The position numbers were made by a program, and so were the translations under genes. DNA of 64,000 bases, taken from Flavobacterium sp. AED (GTDB taxonomy: Bacteria; Bacteroidota; Bacteroidia; Flavobacteriales; Flavobacteriaceae). Each line of letters begins with the position of its first letter. Positions within the stretch are counted from its first letter, which is position 1. The stretch spans positions 1,798,001 through 1,862,000 of the forward strand of contig NZ_JSYM01000001.1 in NCBI RefSeq assembly GCF_000812945.1, in the 5' to 3' direction. The notes beneath the pieces are model-generated. The model was given only the letters and a program-made list of their open reading frames with translations, had not been told where the DNA came from and searched no databases. This document shows positions 44,271 through 53,646 of the stretch, one piece after another.

Positions 44271-45159
44271 AAAAATTCTACTGCTTTTTATACTAATATT
44301 TTTGGTAGGTTGTAAAGCCACAAAACCGGTTATTATAACTACGAAAAAAGTTCCGGTAAAACCAAAATCACAAGTAGTTAATACTACTAAAAAGGCTAAT
44401 ATAGCAAAACCGCTATATACAAAACCAGTAAAGCAAGAACAAAATAATCAAGAGACAGAAGTAATTGTTTCCACATCAAAAACGGTGGTTACTAATGAAG
44501 TGATTAAAGCTTATGTTTCCCAATTCAAAGATATTGCGATGGGGAATATGAAAAATTATGGTATTCCTGCCAGTATTATTTTAGCCCAGGGAATTTTAGA
44601 ATCGGGTGCTGGAGTAGGTGATTTGGCCATAAGTGCCAATAATCATTTTGGTATAAAATGCCATGAAGGCTGGACTGGAGAAAGTGTGAGGCATGATGAT
44701 GATTCTGATCAGGAATGCTTCAGAAAATACAATAATCCATCAGAGTCGTTTAAAGACCATGCTATATTTCTAACTGGCAGAAGTAGATATGCTAAATTAT
44801 TTGCATTACAAAAAGGAGATTATAAGGCTTGGGCCAGAGGATTAAGAACGGCAGGTTATGCAACAGATCCAAGATATCCTGATAAATTGATTTCCTATAT
44901 TGAACGTTATAATTTGCATCAATATGACAATCAGGTTTTAGATTTGAATTATGTGTCGAATGAAAAACAATTGGTAGAGGAATTGACATTAGAAACTAAA
45001 AAATCAAAAAGTGAAGATTTAGCTTTATATGAAGTTCAAAAAGGAGATACTTTTTATTCGATTTCGAAAAAATTCAACCTAATGGTGGATGAATTAAAAC
45101 GAATAAATAATCTTTCGAATAATATACTTTCTATTGGGCAAAAACTGATAGTGAAATAA
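44263..45159 (+). CDS. Glucosaminidase-LysM lipoprotein (peptidoglycan hydrolase)
   Basis: 298 residues with lipoprotein signal (LIFLVGC, Cys18) and a basic low-complexity linker. The glucosaminidase domain (about 82-215) has ASIILAQGILESGAGVGDLA with the catalytic Glu in the family position, then NNHFGIKCHEGW and YNNPSESFKDHAIFL. A LysM domain at the C-terminus (about 248-298; YEVQKGDTFYSISKKFNL) binds the glycan. It would cut N-acetylglucosamine links in peptidoglycan from the outer-membrane side. It overlaps the PLP enzyme gene by eight bases, and hemL follows 33 bases later, so the three probably form one operon. Confidence 0.92.
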   Translation: MFKKILLLFILIFLVGCKATKPVIITTKKVPVKPKSQVVNTTKKANIAKPLYTKPVKQEQNNQETEVIVSTSKTVVTNEVIKAYVSQFKDIAMGNMKNYGIPASIILAQGILESGAGVGDLAISANNHFGIKCHEGWTGESVRHDDDSDQECFRKYNNPSESFKDHAIFLTGRSRYAKLFALQKGDYKAWARGLRTAGYATDPRYPDKLISYIERYNLHQYDNQVLDLNYVSNEKQLVEELTLETKKSKSEDLALYEVQKGDTFYSISKKFNLMVDELKRINNLSNNILSIGQKLIVK

Positions 45160-45191
45160 TCTAAAAAATAATCATAACTCAAAATTTATAA

Positions 45192-46478
45192 ATGTTATAT
45201 ACAAGAAGTAGTCAGCTTTTTGCTGAAGCAGAAAAAGTAATTCCAGGAGGAGTAAATTCACCAGTAAGAGCCTTTAAAGCGGTAGGTGGAACTCCAATTT
45301 TTGTTAAAAGTGCCAAAGGTGCTTATTTGTATGATGAAGATGGAAACCGTTTGATTGATTACATTAATTCATGGGGACCAATGATTTTAGGACATGCTTT
45401 TGAACCGGTTGTACAAGCCGTGATTGAGAAAGCTAAATTGGGAACTTCTTTTGGAATGCCCACAGAATTAGAAACTCAAATTGCAGCTTTGGCTGTTTCT
45501 ATGGTTCCTAATATTGATAAAATTAGATTTGTAAATTCAGGAACTGAAGCTTGTATGAGTGCGGTAAGACTCGCTCGTGGATTTACCAAAAGAGATAAAA
45601 TAATCAAATTTGCAGGTTGTTATCACGGCCATTCGGATTCATTTTTGATTCAGGCTGGAAGTGGAGCGATTACTTTTGGAACACCAAACAGTCCTGGAGT
45701 AACTGCTGGAACTGCCAAAGATACTTTGCTGGCACGTTACAATGATTTAGAGAATGTAGCAGCTTTAATTACAGCCAATAAAAATGAAATTGCAGCCATT
45801 ATCGTAGAGCCTGTTGCTGGAAATATGGGTTGTATTCCGCCAAATAAAGGTTTTCTGGAAGGCTTGCGCCAATTGTGTACAGACAATGGAATTCTGCTGA
45901 TTTTTGATGAGGTGATGACGGGATTTAGACTTGCCAGAGGTGGTGTTCAAGAATTATTTAATATAACTGCTGATATAGTTTGTTTCGGAAAAGTAATAGG
46001 CGGAGGTTTGCCGGTTGGCGCTTTTGCTGCCCGTGCCGAAATTATGAATTATCTGGCTCCATTAGGACCTGTTTATCAAGCAGGTACTTTATCTGGAAAC
46101 CCGTTAGCGATGGCAGCAGGATTAGCAATGTTACAATCATTAGATACGGATCGTGCTATTTTTCAAAGATTAGAAGAAAAAACAGCGTATTTAGCTGCAG
46201 GAATAGAAAAAGTTTTGAAAGCAAATAATGTTGTTTTTACCATAAACAGAATTGGTTCGATGGTTTCCGTGCATTTTGATACTGCTCCGGTAGTCGATTT
46301 TCAATCTGCTGCAAAAGGAGATAATGAGACCTTCAAAAAATTCTTTCATGGATTATTACAGGAAGGAATTTATATTGCTCCATCCGCTTACGAAACCTGG
46401 TTCATCACTGATGCACTAACGTATGATGATTTAGATTTTACAATTCAAGCTGTAGATAAAGTTTCTAAAACTTTTTAA
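45192..46478 (+). CDS. hemL: Glutamate-1-semialdehyde 2,1-aminomutase
   Basis: 428 residues, the standard length. [18 protein letters not shown] (17-34), [20 protein letters not shown] (near 115-134) and the PLP-lysine region [18 protein letters not shown] (near 263-280) identify HemL. It makes 5-aminolevulinate, the first dedicated precursor of haem, from glutamate-1-semialdehyde. It lies at the end of the PLP enzyme-glucosaminidase-hemL run and is closed by a terminator. Confidence 0.97.
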   Translation: MLYTRSSQLFAEAEKVIPGGVNSPVRAFKAVGGTPIFVKSAKGAYLYDEDGNRLIDYINSWGPMILGHAFEPVVQAVIEKAKLGTSFGMPTELETQIAALAVSMVPNIDKIRFVNSGTEACMSAVRLARGFTKRDKIIKFAGCYHGHSDSFLIQAGSGAITFGTPNSPGVTAGTAKDTLLARYNDLENVAALITANKNEIAAIIVEPVAGNMGCIPPNKGFLEGLRQLCTDNGILLIFDEVMTGFRLARGGVQELFNITADIVCFGKVIGGGLPVGAFAARAEIMNYLAPLGPVYQAGTLSGNPLAMAAGLAMLQSLDTDRAIFQRLEEKTAYLAAGIEKVLKANNVVFTINRIGSMVSVHFDTAPVVDFQSAAKGDNETFKKFFHGLLQEGIYIAPSAYETWFITDALTYDDLDFTIQAVDKVSKTF

Positions 46479-46484
46479 TTATAA

Positions 46485-46517
46485 AAAAAAACTTCCGGCT
46501 TAGACCGGAAGTTTTTT
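46485..46517 (+). terminator. Intrinsic terminator of hemL
   Basis: AAAAAACTTCCGG pairs with CCGGAAGTTTTTT around a 6-base loop. The A and T runs allow it to serve both directions. Confidence 0.88.
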
Positions 46518-46539
46518 TATGGTGTAATTTGAACCCAAT

Positions 46540-47250
46540 TTATTTTTGCTTTTTGATATCGGCAACATATTTAGTCAATTTTTTTCCATAAAGTGATTGT
46601 GCCACTTTTGGAGACATTGATTTTTGAATCGTATCTAAATATTTAATATTGATATCATAAATCTCTGACAAGGCAATATAAGGCGCTACATCGTAGTTTC
46701 TATTGTTTATTGCAAAGTTGGTAGCAAATAGATATTTTCTTTTTATATTAGAGTCTTGTTTTGCACTTAAGCTGTCAATCGCTTTCGTGTTATTATTTTT
46801 AATGGCATTGAATTTTTTCTCAATTAAAGTAAGATTTTCATCTGTGAAACGAGAATTTATCTTTTTATACTCTTGATATAAATCGTTATTTTTTGATCCT
46901 GTAATTTTTGCACCAGAAAGATAGGAGTCTAAACTAGTTTCAATAGTTATATTTCCCGGTTCAGCAAAAAATGTGAGGTTGTTATCCAGTGAATTGCTTA
47001 CGCCTCTATCCAAAAATAAATAGAGCATTTCAGGAGATTTTAAATCTAAGTCACTTTCAAAAGCAGAGCTTCCATCGATGTTAATAGTATCAATAGCTAC
47101 AAGGCTGGTATCGACTATTCTTTGAATATATAAAGTCCCTTTTTTTAATCCTTTGATATTTCCGGTAATATGTAAGTTTGTTTTTGATTCCTTTTCGCTA
47201 CAAGAAGATAAAAGCAAAAGGGTAGCGAATGCGATAATAGATTTTTTCAT
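46540..47250 (-). CDS. Stand-alone DUF4369 lipoprotein
   Basis: 236 residues with a lipoprotein leader (LLLLSSC, Cys18). DUF4369 begins with ITGNIKGLKKGTLYIQRI and continues to about 130. In most flavobacterial proteins DUF4369 precedes a thioredoxin-like (TlpA/AhpC) domain with CxxC; here there is no Cys pair, and only a helical C-terminal region follows (about 130-236). So it is either a variant that lost its redox domain or a separate subunit. Confidence 0.8.
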   Translation of the reverse strand: MKKSIIAFATLLLLSSCSEKESKTNLHITGNIKGLKKGTLYIQRIVDTSLVAIDTINIDGSSAFESDLDLKSPEMLYLFLDRGVSNSLDNNLTFFAEPGNITIETSLDSYLSGAKITGSKNNDLYQEYKKINSRFTDENLTLIEKKFNAIKNNNTKAIDSLSAKQDSNIKRKYLFATNFAINNRNYDVAPYIALSEIYDINIKYLDTIQKSMSPKVAQSLYGKKLTKYVADIKKQK

Positions 47251-47417
47251 GTGAAGTTAATATTTGTTTTTTTTGGAACATGGTATCACCATTCTTTATT
47301 ATGATTTGTCCCGAAGCTTCGGAATTGAATCATGGCGATTTCATTTGTGTTTATATTTTGACGCAAAATAAAGAAAATTGTTGGAATGATTTGGTAACGC
47401 GTTCAAATTTTACAAAA

Positions 47418-47449
47418 AAAATCCCAATCTATTTCTAAATTGGGATTTT
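47418..47449 (-). terminator. Intrinsic terminator of the M61 peptidase gene
   Basis: AAAATCCCAAT pairs with ATTGGGATTTT around a 10-base loop; the - strand continues into Ts. Confidence 0.85.
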
Positions 47450-47466
47450 ATGAATTGTTTTTTGGT

Positions 47467-49329
47467 TTATGCTTTAAACCAAGCTTCTTTTAATTTGTTT
47501 TTTGAAGAATCTGTAGCTTTCAAACCGTCTTTTTCTTCGTAAGGCAATTTTACTTTTCCGTTAATAATTTGTGTTGTGCCGTTACGTTTTATTTTTACTG
47601 AAATTGCATCGTTTTCTTTCCATTTTTGACTTTCGGCAATCATTTCATAGATATTGTCTAAAGAATAGGGCTTATCATTTATAGCGATTATGATATCTCC
47701 TCCTTTAAGTCCTAAACTGGTGTAAAAATCGATTAACGTTATCTTTGGATCAACGATTATTTCTTTAGTTTTTTGGTCAACATTGATATAGGGTGTTTTC
47801 CCTTTTAAGAAAACATTGCCTGGTACTTTTTCTATTGTATTAGTGACACCCGCTTTAGCCAAGTAAGTAGCATAAGGAATTGGGGTTGTTCCAGATACAT
47901 AAGTAGTTAAAAAAGTCCCTACTTCAGGATAGGTTAAAGCTGTTATTTTTGCGAAAAGTTCCTCATCATTAAATGGTTTTGTTGGACCATATTCATTCGA
48001 TAGCTTTTGCATCAAATCAAGAATCCCTTTTTCTCCGTTGCTTTTTTCTCGAATTATAATATCCAAACACATTCCGATAAGTGCCCCTTTTTCATATACA
48101 TTTAGGTATTGGTCTTTGTAAGGTTGAGTTAGTACATTAGCGCTCATAGTTGTAAATGACATGGTATCATTCATAGTGTTGGCACGAGTTATTTTTTCTG
48201 CTATCCGCGTATAGAATTCATCTTCATCAATTAAGCCTTGGTTAATTTGGAAAAGATTAGCAAAATATTCTGTAACACCTTCGTACATCCACAAGTGTTG
48301 AGACATTTTTGGTGCATTGTAATCAAAATATTGAATCTCTTTAGAATGAATAGACAAAGGAGTTACAATATGGAAAAATTCATGTGAAACCACATCTTTC
48401 ATCGATTTTACTAATTCATCTTTTGGCATCATTTCAGGTAAAACTACTGTTGTTGCTGTAGGATGTTCCAAAGCACCAAATCCTTTTGCGTCATCTTCCT
48501 TCATTGTCGAGAGATACAACAAAACACTGTATTTTTTAGTAGAATTTATTTTACCTAAAAAGTTCTTTTGGGCAGTCATGATCGTTTTCATCTCTGGAGT
48601 AATGCTTTCAGCGGTATATTTTCCAGTTGGAGAATAAACACCAATCAATATTTCCATTCCATCAACTGTAAAAGTGGTGTAATCTGGCTTGGCATACATG
48701 ATCGGATTTTCTACTAATTCAGCATAACGAGACGTTATGAATTTATCATTAGTAGTACTGGCGTCCAAGTCTGTCATGGAGGTCGCTCCCCAAAGCGTTG
48801 CTGGATGTGAAATCGTTACTTCATAGGGTATTGACATGTAATTTGTAAAATAACCCACAAAACAATGTGTGTTTAGCATTATGTTTTTACCGGCATCAAT
48901 ATTAGAACCTGCAGGCGAAAAAATTTCATCATCACCAAATTTTTTACCAGTTTCGGTATCAAATGAATCATTTACCAAATAAGTAATCTTGTCTAACGTT
49001 TTTGCATTAGCAATGGACCAAGAATTAGTGTCTGTTTTCTTTACCACCAATAGATTTCCTTTTGTATCATACGCTTTTAAATCATCAATGTATCTACCGT
49101 AGTTGTCTTCAGAATACGTTCCTGGAACTGTTTTTGGAATATGATACGTAATTTCATCAGTAGAAATTGATGGCGCATTTACGGTTACCATCACCTTGTC
49201 ATTTTTTATATCATTTAGATTGATTGCAACCTGAACTTCTTGTTTTGAAGCATTAGTAATAGAAGTACTTGCCGTTTTACAGCTCCAAAGAATTGAAGCT
49301 AAAGCAAGGGAAAAAAGTATTCGTTTCAT
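47467..49329 (-). CDS. M61-family metallopeptidase with PDZ domain, exported
   Basis: 620 residues from the Met at 49329 (MKRILFSLALASILWSC), which gives a lipoprotein signal; a longer frame adds ten poorly supported codons. VVSHEFFHIVTPLSIHSKEI (near 304-323) carries the HExxH zinc site and MYEGVTEYFANLF (near 340-352) the third Glu. A C-terminal PDZ domain (about 485-590; LKGGDIIIAINDKPYSLDNI) may bind substrates. It resembles glycyl aminopeptidases of the M61 family. The terminator follows; the alpha/beta hydrolase gene lies 53 bases upstream and may be part of the same transcript. Confidence 0.92.
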   Translation of the reverse strand: MKRILFSLALASILWSCKTASTSITNASKQEVQVAINLNDIKNDKVMVTVNAPSISTDEITYHIPKTVPGTYSEDNYGRYIDDLKAYDTKGNLLVVKKTDTNSWSIANAKTLDKITYLVNDSFDTETGKKFGDDEIFSPAGSNIDAGKNIMLNTHCFVGYFTNYMSIPYEVTISHPATLWGATSMTDLDASTTNDKFITSRYAELVENPIMYAKPDYTTFTVDGMEILIGVYSPTGKYTAESITPEMKTIMTAQKNFLGKINSTKKYSVLLYLSTMKEDDAKGFGALEHPTATTVVLPEMMPKDELVKSMKDVVSHEFFHIVTPLSIHSKEIQYFDYNAPKMSQHLWMYEGVTEYFANLFQINQGLIDEDEFYTRIAEKITRANTMNDTMSFTTMSANVLTQPYKDQYLNVYEKGALIGMCLDIIIREKSNGEKGILDLMQKLSNEYGPTKPFNDEELFAKITALTYPEVGTFLTTYVSGTTPIPYATYLAKAGVTNTIEKVPGNVFLKGKTPYINVDQKTKEIIVDPKITLIDFYTSLGLKGGDIIIAINDKPYSLDNIYEMIAESQKWKENDAISVKIKRNGTTQIINGKVKLPYEEKDGLKATDSSKNKLKEAWFKA

Positions 49330-49382
49330 TTTGTTCGTTTTATTTTTGTTATAAGTCATTTAAACCCTGCTATTGTTACAGT

Positions 49383-50330
49383 TTATAATGATTTAATAAA
49401 GACAGTAATGGTGTTAGTTAATTTTGTCGATACCGGTAAATCAGGATTGGTATAGGATTTCATGTTTTCGGTATCATCACCCATAATTTCTTTGAAAATA
49501 TGATTCATATTGTCAATAATAACAAGTTCAGCATCAGGTTTTGCTTTTTTCAATAGCTCCGCATCTGTAACGTTGACTTGTAAATCTTTGGTTCCATTTA
49601 TCAGTAATGTGGGGATTTTTAACTTTTTGATTTCATCTTGCGGATTGTATTTTATCCATGAAATCATATAGGGTTGAACACTTGTTCTAAATAAAGAAGC
49701 TAGCATTTGATTTTTTAGTTCAAAGGTTTTTCCGCTTTTAAGAATTTCAAGATCTTTTTGTACTTCTTCTTTTAGAAAAGGAGCTTGTTTCTCTATTTGC
49801 TCTGTTAAAACAGCATCAATTGTTCTTCCGGCTCCTGCCAATGAAATGAAGGCATCGGCATTGTTGTTTGCGGCTAGCATTCCTATTAGTGAACCCTCAC
49901 TGTGTCCTGCAATTATTATTTTGTTGTATTTTTTTTGATTTTTGAAATAAGTGAAAACGTCTTTTGCATCATTGACAAAATCATCAAATGAAAGTGTCGC
50001 TTCGTTTACAGTTCCTGCCATCATTTGCGCGATAATTCTTTTGTCATAACTGAAAACGGCAATATCATTTTTTACTAATTCTTCGGATAAGTATTTTGAA
50101 GCGTTGTTGATTAAACCTTTTTGGTTTCCATCTCTATCAGTAGGTCCAGAGCCTGCAATAAGAATAACAAGATTCGTCTTTTTGTTTTGTTTTAAAGGAG
50201 AATACAACGAACCTTTTATCAATGGATTGATGGAGATTTCTTCCTTGTTAAAGGATTTAAGTGCTATTTCTGTTTGAGAATGACATAGTGTTGAAAATAA
50301 TGTCAGCAATAAGAATAGTGATTTTTTCAT
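49383..50330 (-). CDS. Alpha/beta hydrolase, secreted
   Basis: 315 residues with a signal peptide (1-18, ending LCHSQ). GSGPTDRDGNQ marks the oxyanion region (near 60-70), GHSEGSLIG (near 143-151) holds the nucleophile Ser, and late Asp and His occur in NGTKDLQVN and DNMNHIFKE. All three catalytic residues are present. It resembles bacterial serine aminopeptidase or esterase types. It is the last gene of a four-gene run led by a DUF2089 regulator. Confidence 0.88.
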   Translation of the reverse strand: MKKSLFLLLTLFSTLCHSQTEIALKSFNKEEISINPLIKGSLYSPLKQNKKTNLVILIAGSGPTDRDGNQKGLINNASKYLSEELVKNDIAVFSYDKRIIAQMMAGTVNEATLSFDDFVNDAKDVFTYFKNQKKYNKIIIAGHSEGSLIGMLAANNNADAFISLAGAGRTIDAVLTEQIEKQAPFLKEEVQKDLEILKSGKTFELKNQMLASLFRTSVQPYMISWIKYNPQDEIKKLKIPTLLINGTKDLQVNVTDAELLKKAKPDAELVIIDNMNHIFKEIMGDDTENMKSYTNPDLPVSTKLTNTITVFIKSL

Positions 50331-50332
50331 TT

Positions 50333-50674
50333 TTATTTAGTGTTTAATAGGCGCATTGTTTCTTCTGGATTGGCAACTTCGATAATTAGTTTTTTGTAAT
50401 AATTGTCTTTTAGTTCCACAATCAGAGCATTTTTTTTATTCATAACGTCCCAAAAATTCCTGCCTTTTTTATAAAATGTTCCAGCGGTAATTATACCGGG
50501 AATTTCTGTACCAGGCATTCTGAAACCTCTCCAAAACGTAAATTCGTTTTTGTTTTGATACGCTCTTATAATATTCTCTTTTGAAATGGTAATCTTACTT
50601 TCCATCGCCCAAATTTTATGGAGACCTTTTATTTCAAAAATAAATGTATCGCCATCTAATGTTACTGAAACCAT
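50333..50674 (-). CDS. Small PH-domain-like protein, unknown function
   Basis: 113 residues without signal or membrane segment. The pattern ISKENIIRAYQNKNEFTFWRG, then TFYKKGRNFWDVMNKKNAL and VELKDNYYKKLIIEV looks like bacterial PH-type beta sheets with a final helix. I recognise no named family with certainty. It sits two bases from the hydrolase start, so it is in the same operon. Confidence 0.6.
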   Translation of the reverse strand: MVSVTLDGDTFIFEIKGLHKIWAMESKITISKENIIRAYQNKNEFTFWRGFRMPGTEIPGIITAGTFYKKGRNFWDVMNKKNALIVELKDNYYKKLIIEVANPEETMRLLNTK

Positions 50675-50684
50675 AATTTTAGAT

Positions 50685-51266
50685 TTATAAAAAATTAATA
50701 ATTACTATTTTAGAAATAATTTCTGCAGCAACAATAGCTGCTATAAATAATAAGATATGCTTGGTTTCTTTTGCATTTACGGCTGTTTTAAATCCGTTAA
50801 AAAGTAATGCGATGAACCAAATTAACGAAGCAATAATTGCAAATGACATCAGTAATAGATAGAAAATATCCGTACTTGAAAGCGGGTTTGTTTTATTAGA
50901 TTTCACCAAGTTTAAAATTCCTTGTGAAATAGTATACGCTTTATTATTTGCATTGAAGAAAGTAACAATGTAGTATGGAATTCGAGCAATCATACTTGTC
51001 AAAAAAATATCAATAATTCTCGTTTTTGGATTAATGATTTTGCCAACAATAAATAATAAAACAGTTGTACATAGAATATTAATCCCAATTTCTAAAATAG
51101 GTTGATAAAGAGACACTTTTTCTACAAAGTGTAAATCAATAACTCCATCAAAGCGTGCATTAAAAACAAAACCTAAATAACCACCAATTACGGTAAATGC
51201 TAATCCCACAATAATTAAAATCCTTTCCGAATATTTTTCGAAAGGATTGAATAGCAATGTTTTCAT
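50685..51266 (-). CDS. YIP1-like membrane protein
   Basis: 193 residues, five hydrophobic segments (about 14-35, 55-75, 88-103, 130-155, 168-190). MKTLLFNPFEKYSERILIIV at the start and LLFIVGKIINPKTRIIDIFL fit the YIP1 family layout. It overlaps the DUF2089 gene by four bases (translational coupling). Function unknown. It could sense the envelope and signal to the regulator. Confidence 0.68.
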   Translation of the reverse strand: MKTLLFNPFEKYSERILIIVGLAFTVIGGYLGFVFNARFDGVIDLHFVEKVSLYQPILEIGINILCTTVLLFIVGKIINPKTRIIDIFLTSMIARIPYYIVTFFNANNKAYTISQGILNLVKSNKTNPLSSTDIFYLLLMSFAIIASLIWFIALLFNGFKTAVNAKETKHILLFIAAIVAAEIISKIVIINFL

Positions 51267-51541
51267 ATTTTTTGTTTTAGAAGGCTTATTTTCTGAATGA
51301 TATCGTCTAATTTATTTCTTACGGTGGGATAGCTGTTTCCCATTTGAGAAGCCATTTCTTTCAAACTTCCGCTTGTCATAAAAAATTGAAGAATAAAGTT
51401 TTGTTCTTCTTCTGATATTTGAAGGAGTAGCGGTAAGGAATAATTGCCTGAAACGATCGTTGAGCAATTCCCACAGCTAAGCTGTGTAACCGAAAGTGCG
51501 TTTTCGCAACTCGGGCATTGTATAGGAAGTTTTGGTTGCAT
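51263..51541 (-). CDS. DUF2089 zinc-ribbon / helix-turn-helix regulator
   Basis: 92 residues. CPSCENALSVTQLSCGNC (9-26) is a zinc ribbon of four Cys (C-x2-C ... C-x2-C). SLKEMASQMGNSYPTVRNKLDDII (58-81) is a helix-turn-helix with the typical YPTVRN recognition helix of DUF2089. It is probably the regulator of the small operon that follows. The upstream AT-rich 150-base gap carries its promoter. Confidence 0.85.
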   Translation of the reverse strand: MQPKLPIQCPSCENALSVTQLSCGNCSTIVSGNYSLPLLLQISEEEQNFILQFFMTSGSLKEMASQMGNSYPTVRNKLDDIIQKISLLKQKI

Positions 51542-51662
51542 ACAGTTATATTAGTATGCAAATGTAAATAATATTTATATATTAATTAATATTATTTATT
51601 CGTATATTAATATTATTAATAAAAAGGTGCTTGGAAATAAAATTTAAATTTGTCAAAAAACA

Positions 51663-51697
51663 AAAAAACTCCTGAATGATACAGGAGTTTTATTTTT
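51663..51697 (-). terminator. Intrinsic terminator of the DUF2805 gene
   Basis: AAAACTCCTG pairs perfectly with CAGGAGTTTT around ATGATA-type loop; T-runs on both strands make it bidirectional. Confidence 0.85.
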
Positions 51698-51977
51698 AAT
51701 CAAGTTTATTTTTTATGTAATATTTACCATCCAAATCTTCATCAAAATCATCTATTTTAACAGGTTTTGGTTTTGGTTTATTTGCAGTAGCTTTCTTTTT
51801 CCACATTTCAAATTTTTCTGCTGGCATCTTCTTTTTCATGATCTCAAGAACCTCTTTTTCAGCCAAACCAAATTCTTTTTTGATAATTTCAAAAGGATTT
51901 TTTTCCTCTAAGGCCAGTGTAACAAGTTTTTCTGTTTGTTCCCAGTTCAATTCTTTGCGGTTACTCTTTTTCATCAC
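51696..51977 (-). CDS. DUF2805 (TIGR03643-type) small protein
   Basis: 93 residues. ELNWEQTEKLVTLALEEKNP (8-27), then IIKKEFGLAEKEVLEIMKKK (35-54) and MWKKKA match the short DUF2805 family found in many Bacteroidota and marine proteobacteria. The C-terminus is rich in Lys, Pro and Asp. The first half looks like a helix-turn-helix fold. Function unknown. A single gene with terminator. Confidence 0.85.
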   Translation of the reverse strand: MMKKSNRKELNWEQTEKLVTLALEEKNPFEIIKKEFGLAEKEVLEIMKKKMPAEKFEMWKKKATANKPKPKPVKIDDFDEDLDGKYYIKNKLD

Positions 51978-52094
51978 GTGAAAATTAATTCAAATAAGTT
52001 GTTAATGATTAATAAATGTCATTTCTAATTATATTCCAATATTAAGAAAAAAAATAATTACTTCGTATCAAAACAAGATTTTTTTTATTGTTTT

Positions 52095-52922
52095 TTAGTT
52101 GTTTTCTGTTGAACGTGGTTTTTGAAACGGTATTTCGAGCAAATTTTTCAATTGATTGTGCTCTTCGGGATTGGGATGTGTATCGATACCATAGATAATT
52201 TCTTCTTTTGGGAGTGCCATAAATGTCCCAAAAAGACGGTCCCAAATCGAAAATATATTTCCGTAATTACTATCAGTATAAGGTAACACATGATGATGGT
52301 GTACTTTATGCATATCTGGAGATACAATAAAATAACTCAAAATCGTATCCATTTTTTTAGGAAGCGAAATATTGGCGTGATTAAATTGTGTGGCAATAAC
52401 GGATAAAGTCTGATAAAGAAAAACCATCCACATGGGACTTCCTACGATTAAAACTCCCAGAGTGGTAAACGTAAAACGGATTATACTTTCTCCTGGATGA
52501 TGTCTGTTTGCAGTAGTTGTGTCAACCCATGTATCAGTATGGTGAATTAAGTGAAAACGCCATAGCATTTTGGTTTTATGTTCTACTAAATGAACTAAAT
52601 AAGCGCCTATTAAATCCAATAAAAGCAATCCAACAAGAGCGTAAATTCCTAAAGGCATTTGTGGAAGCCATTGTAGAATTCCAAAATGGTTTGCAACGGT
52701 CCAATCTGCAGATTTTAATAAAATAAAAGCCAGAAAGAAATTGACAACGATTGTCGTAAACGTCAAAAAAATATTGATACTTGCATGATGCCATTTTTTA
52801 TAGGTAAAATTAAAAAGCGGAAAAGCATTTTCTATCAACCAAAAAATAGTGATTCCACTCACAAGAATTAAACTCCTATGTGAAGATGGGATTGTAGAAA
52901 AATAGGCAATAATAGCATTCAT
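52095..52922 (-). CDS. Sterol desaturase / fatty acid hydroxylase family membrane protein
   Basis: 275 residues with about five membrane helices. His boxes are HLVEH (111-115), HLIHH (124-128), HH (141-142) and HKVHHHH (205-211), and NYGNIFSIWDRLFGTF follows. This is the di-iron arrangement of the family, so an oxidising activity on a lipid is likely. The substrate is unknown. It lies close after alkB (46 bases) on the - strand and may be transcribed with it. Confidence 0.9.
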   Translation of the reverse strand: MNAIIAYFSTIPSSHRSLILVSGITIFWLIENAFPLFNFTYKKWHHASINIFLTFTTIVVNFFLAFILLKSADWTVANHFGILQWLPQMPLGIYALVGLLLLDLIGAYLVHLVEHKTKMLWRFHLIHHTDTWVDTTTANRHHPGESIIRFTFTTLGVLIVGSPMWMVFLYQTLSVIATQFNHANISLPKKMDTILSYFIVSPDMHKVHHHHVLPYTDSNYGNIFSIWDRLFGTFMALPKEEIIYGIDTHPNPEEHNQLKNLLEIPFQKPRSTENN

Positions 52923-52968
52923 AATTTGAGTATTTATTTCAAATCTAATGATTTTTTGCAGAAATTAT

Positions 52969-53571
52969 CTATTTGATTACCCTAAAAGTAAGATTGATTC
53001 GGGAACTTATGGGTTTTGCGGTTTTTGGGATTTGATGTTTCCAGAAATGCTGTGTAGTTCCTTTCATCAGTAATAAACTCCCATGCTCCAGGACAATGCT
53101 TTTTTTCTGGTCTTTGTTGGAATTGTGTTTCAATTGAAACGTGCGTTCGGCACCAAAACTCACCGAAGCGATTACAGGATTTATCCCTAATTCTTTTTCG
53201 TTATCGGCGTGCCAGCCGTTACTGTCTTTTCCGTCGCGGTAATAATTGAGTAAAACGGTAGTGAAATTAGTATTGGAAACACTTTCAATTTGTGATTTTA
53301 TCTTTTGCAAAAGCAAATTCCAAGGATGCGGTTGCATTTTTATATTTGAATACGAATATGGTTTTCCTTCGTTTCCAAATAAAGCAGTCAATCGAGGTTG
53401 CGGATGAATTTTGCCAAAAACTCGAATTTCATCCTGTTGCCAAGGAATTTCATGTATCAGCTCCGCATAAATACTATCGGCTTCTTCTTTGGTAAAAAAA
53501 GCAGGATAATACATGATTTCTGCATCTTGCAATTGGAGATGTATCGGTTCTGATTGAAATAGTGAATTCAT
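52969..53571 (-). CDS. alkB: AlkB-like 2-oxoglutarate/Fe(II)-dependent dioxygenase
   Basis: 200 residues. The iron ligands are H121-A-D123 (GWHADNE) and H179 (WKHQIP); R191 and R197 (SSRINLTFR) bind 2-oxoglutarate. QPRLTALFG and SFGAERTFQLKHN are also typical. It resembles the ALKBH2/3-type repair enzymes that remove methyl lesions from DNA or RNA by oxidation. A separate start region precedes it, and the sterol desaturase follows. Confidence 0.93.
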   Translation of the reverse strand: MNSLFQSEPIHLQLQDAEIMYYPAFFTKEEADSIYAELIHEIPWQQDEIRVFGKIHPQPRLTALFGNEGKPYSYSNIKMQPHPWNLLLQKIKSQIESVSNTNFTTVLLNYYRDGKDSNGWHADNEKELGINPVIASVSFGAERTFQLKHNSNKDQKKSIVLEHGSLLLMKGTTQHFWKHQIPKTAKPISSRINLTFRVIK

Positions 53572-53646
53572 TGTGCAAAAATAAAGAGAAAAACGTAACG
53601 TTGCGGTTTCATTTTTCTCTTTGGAATAAATATATTTTTTAAAAAG

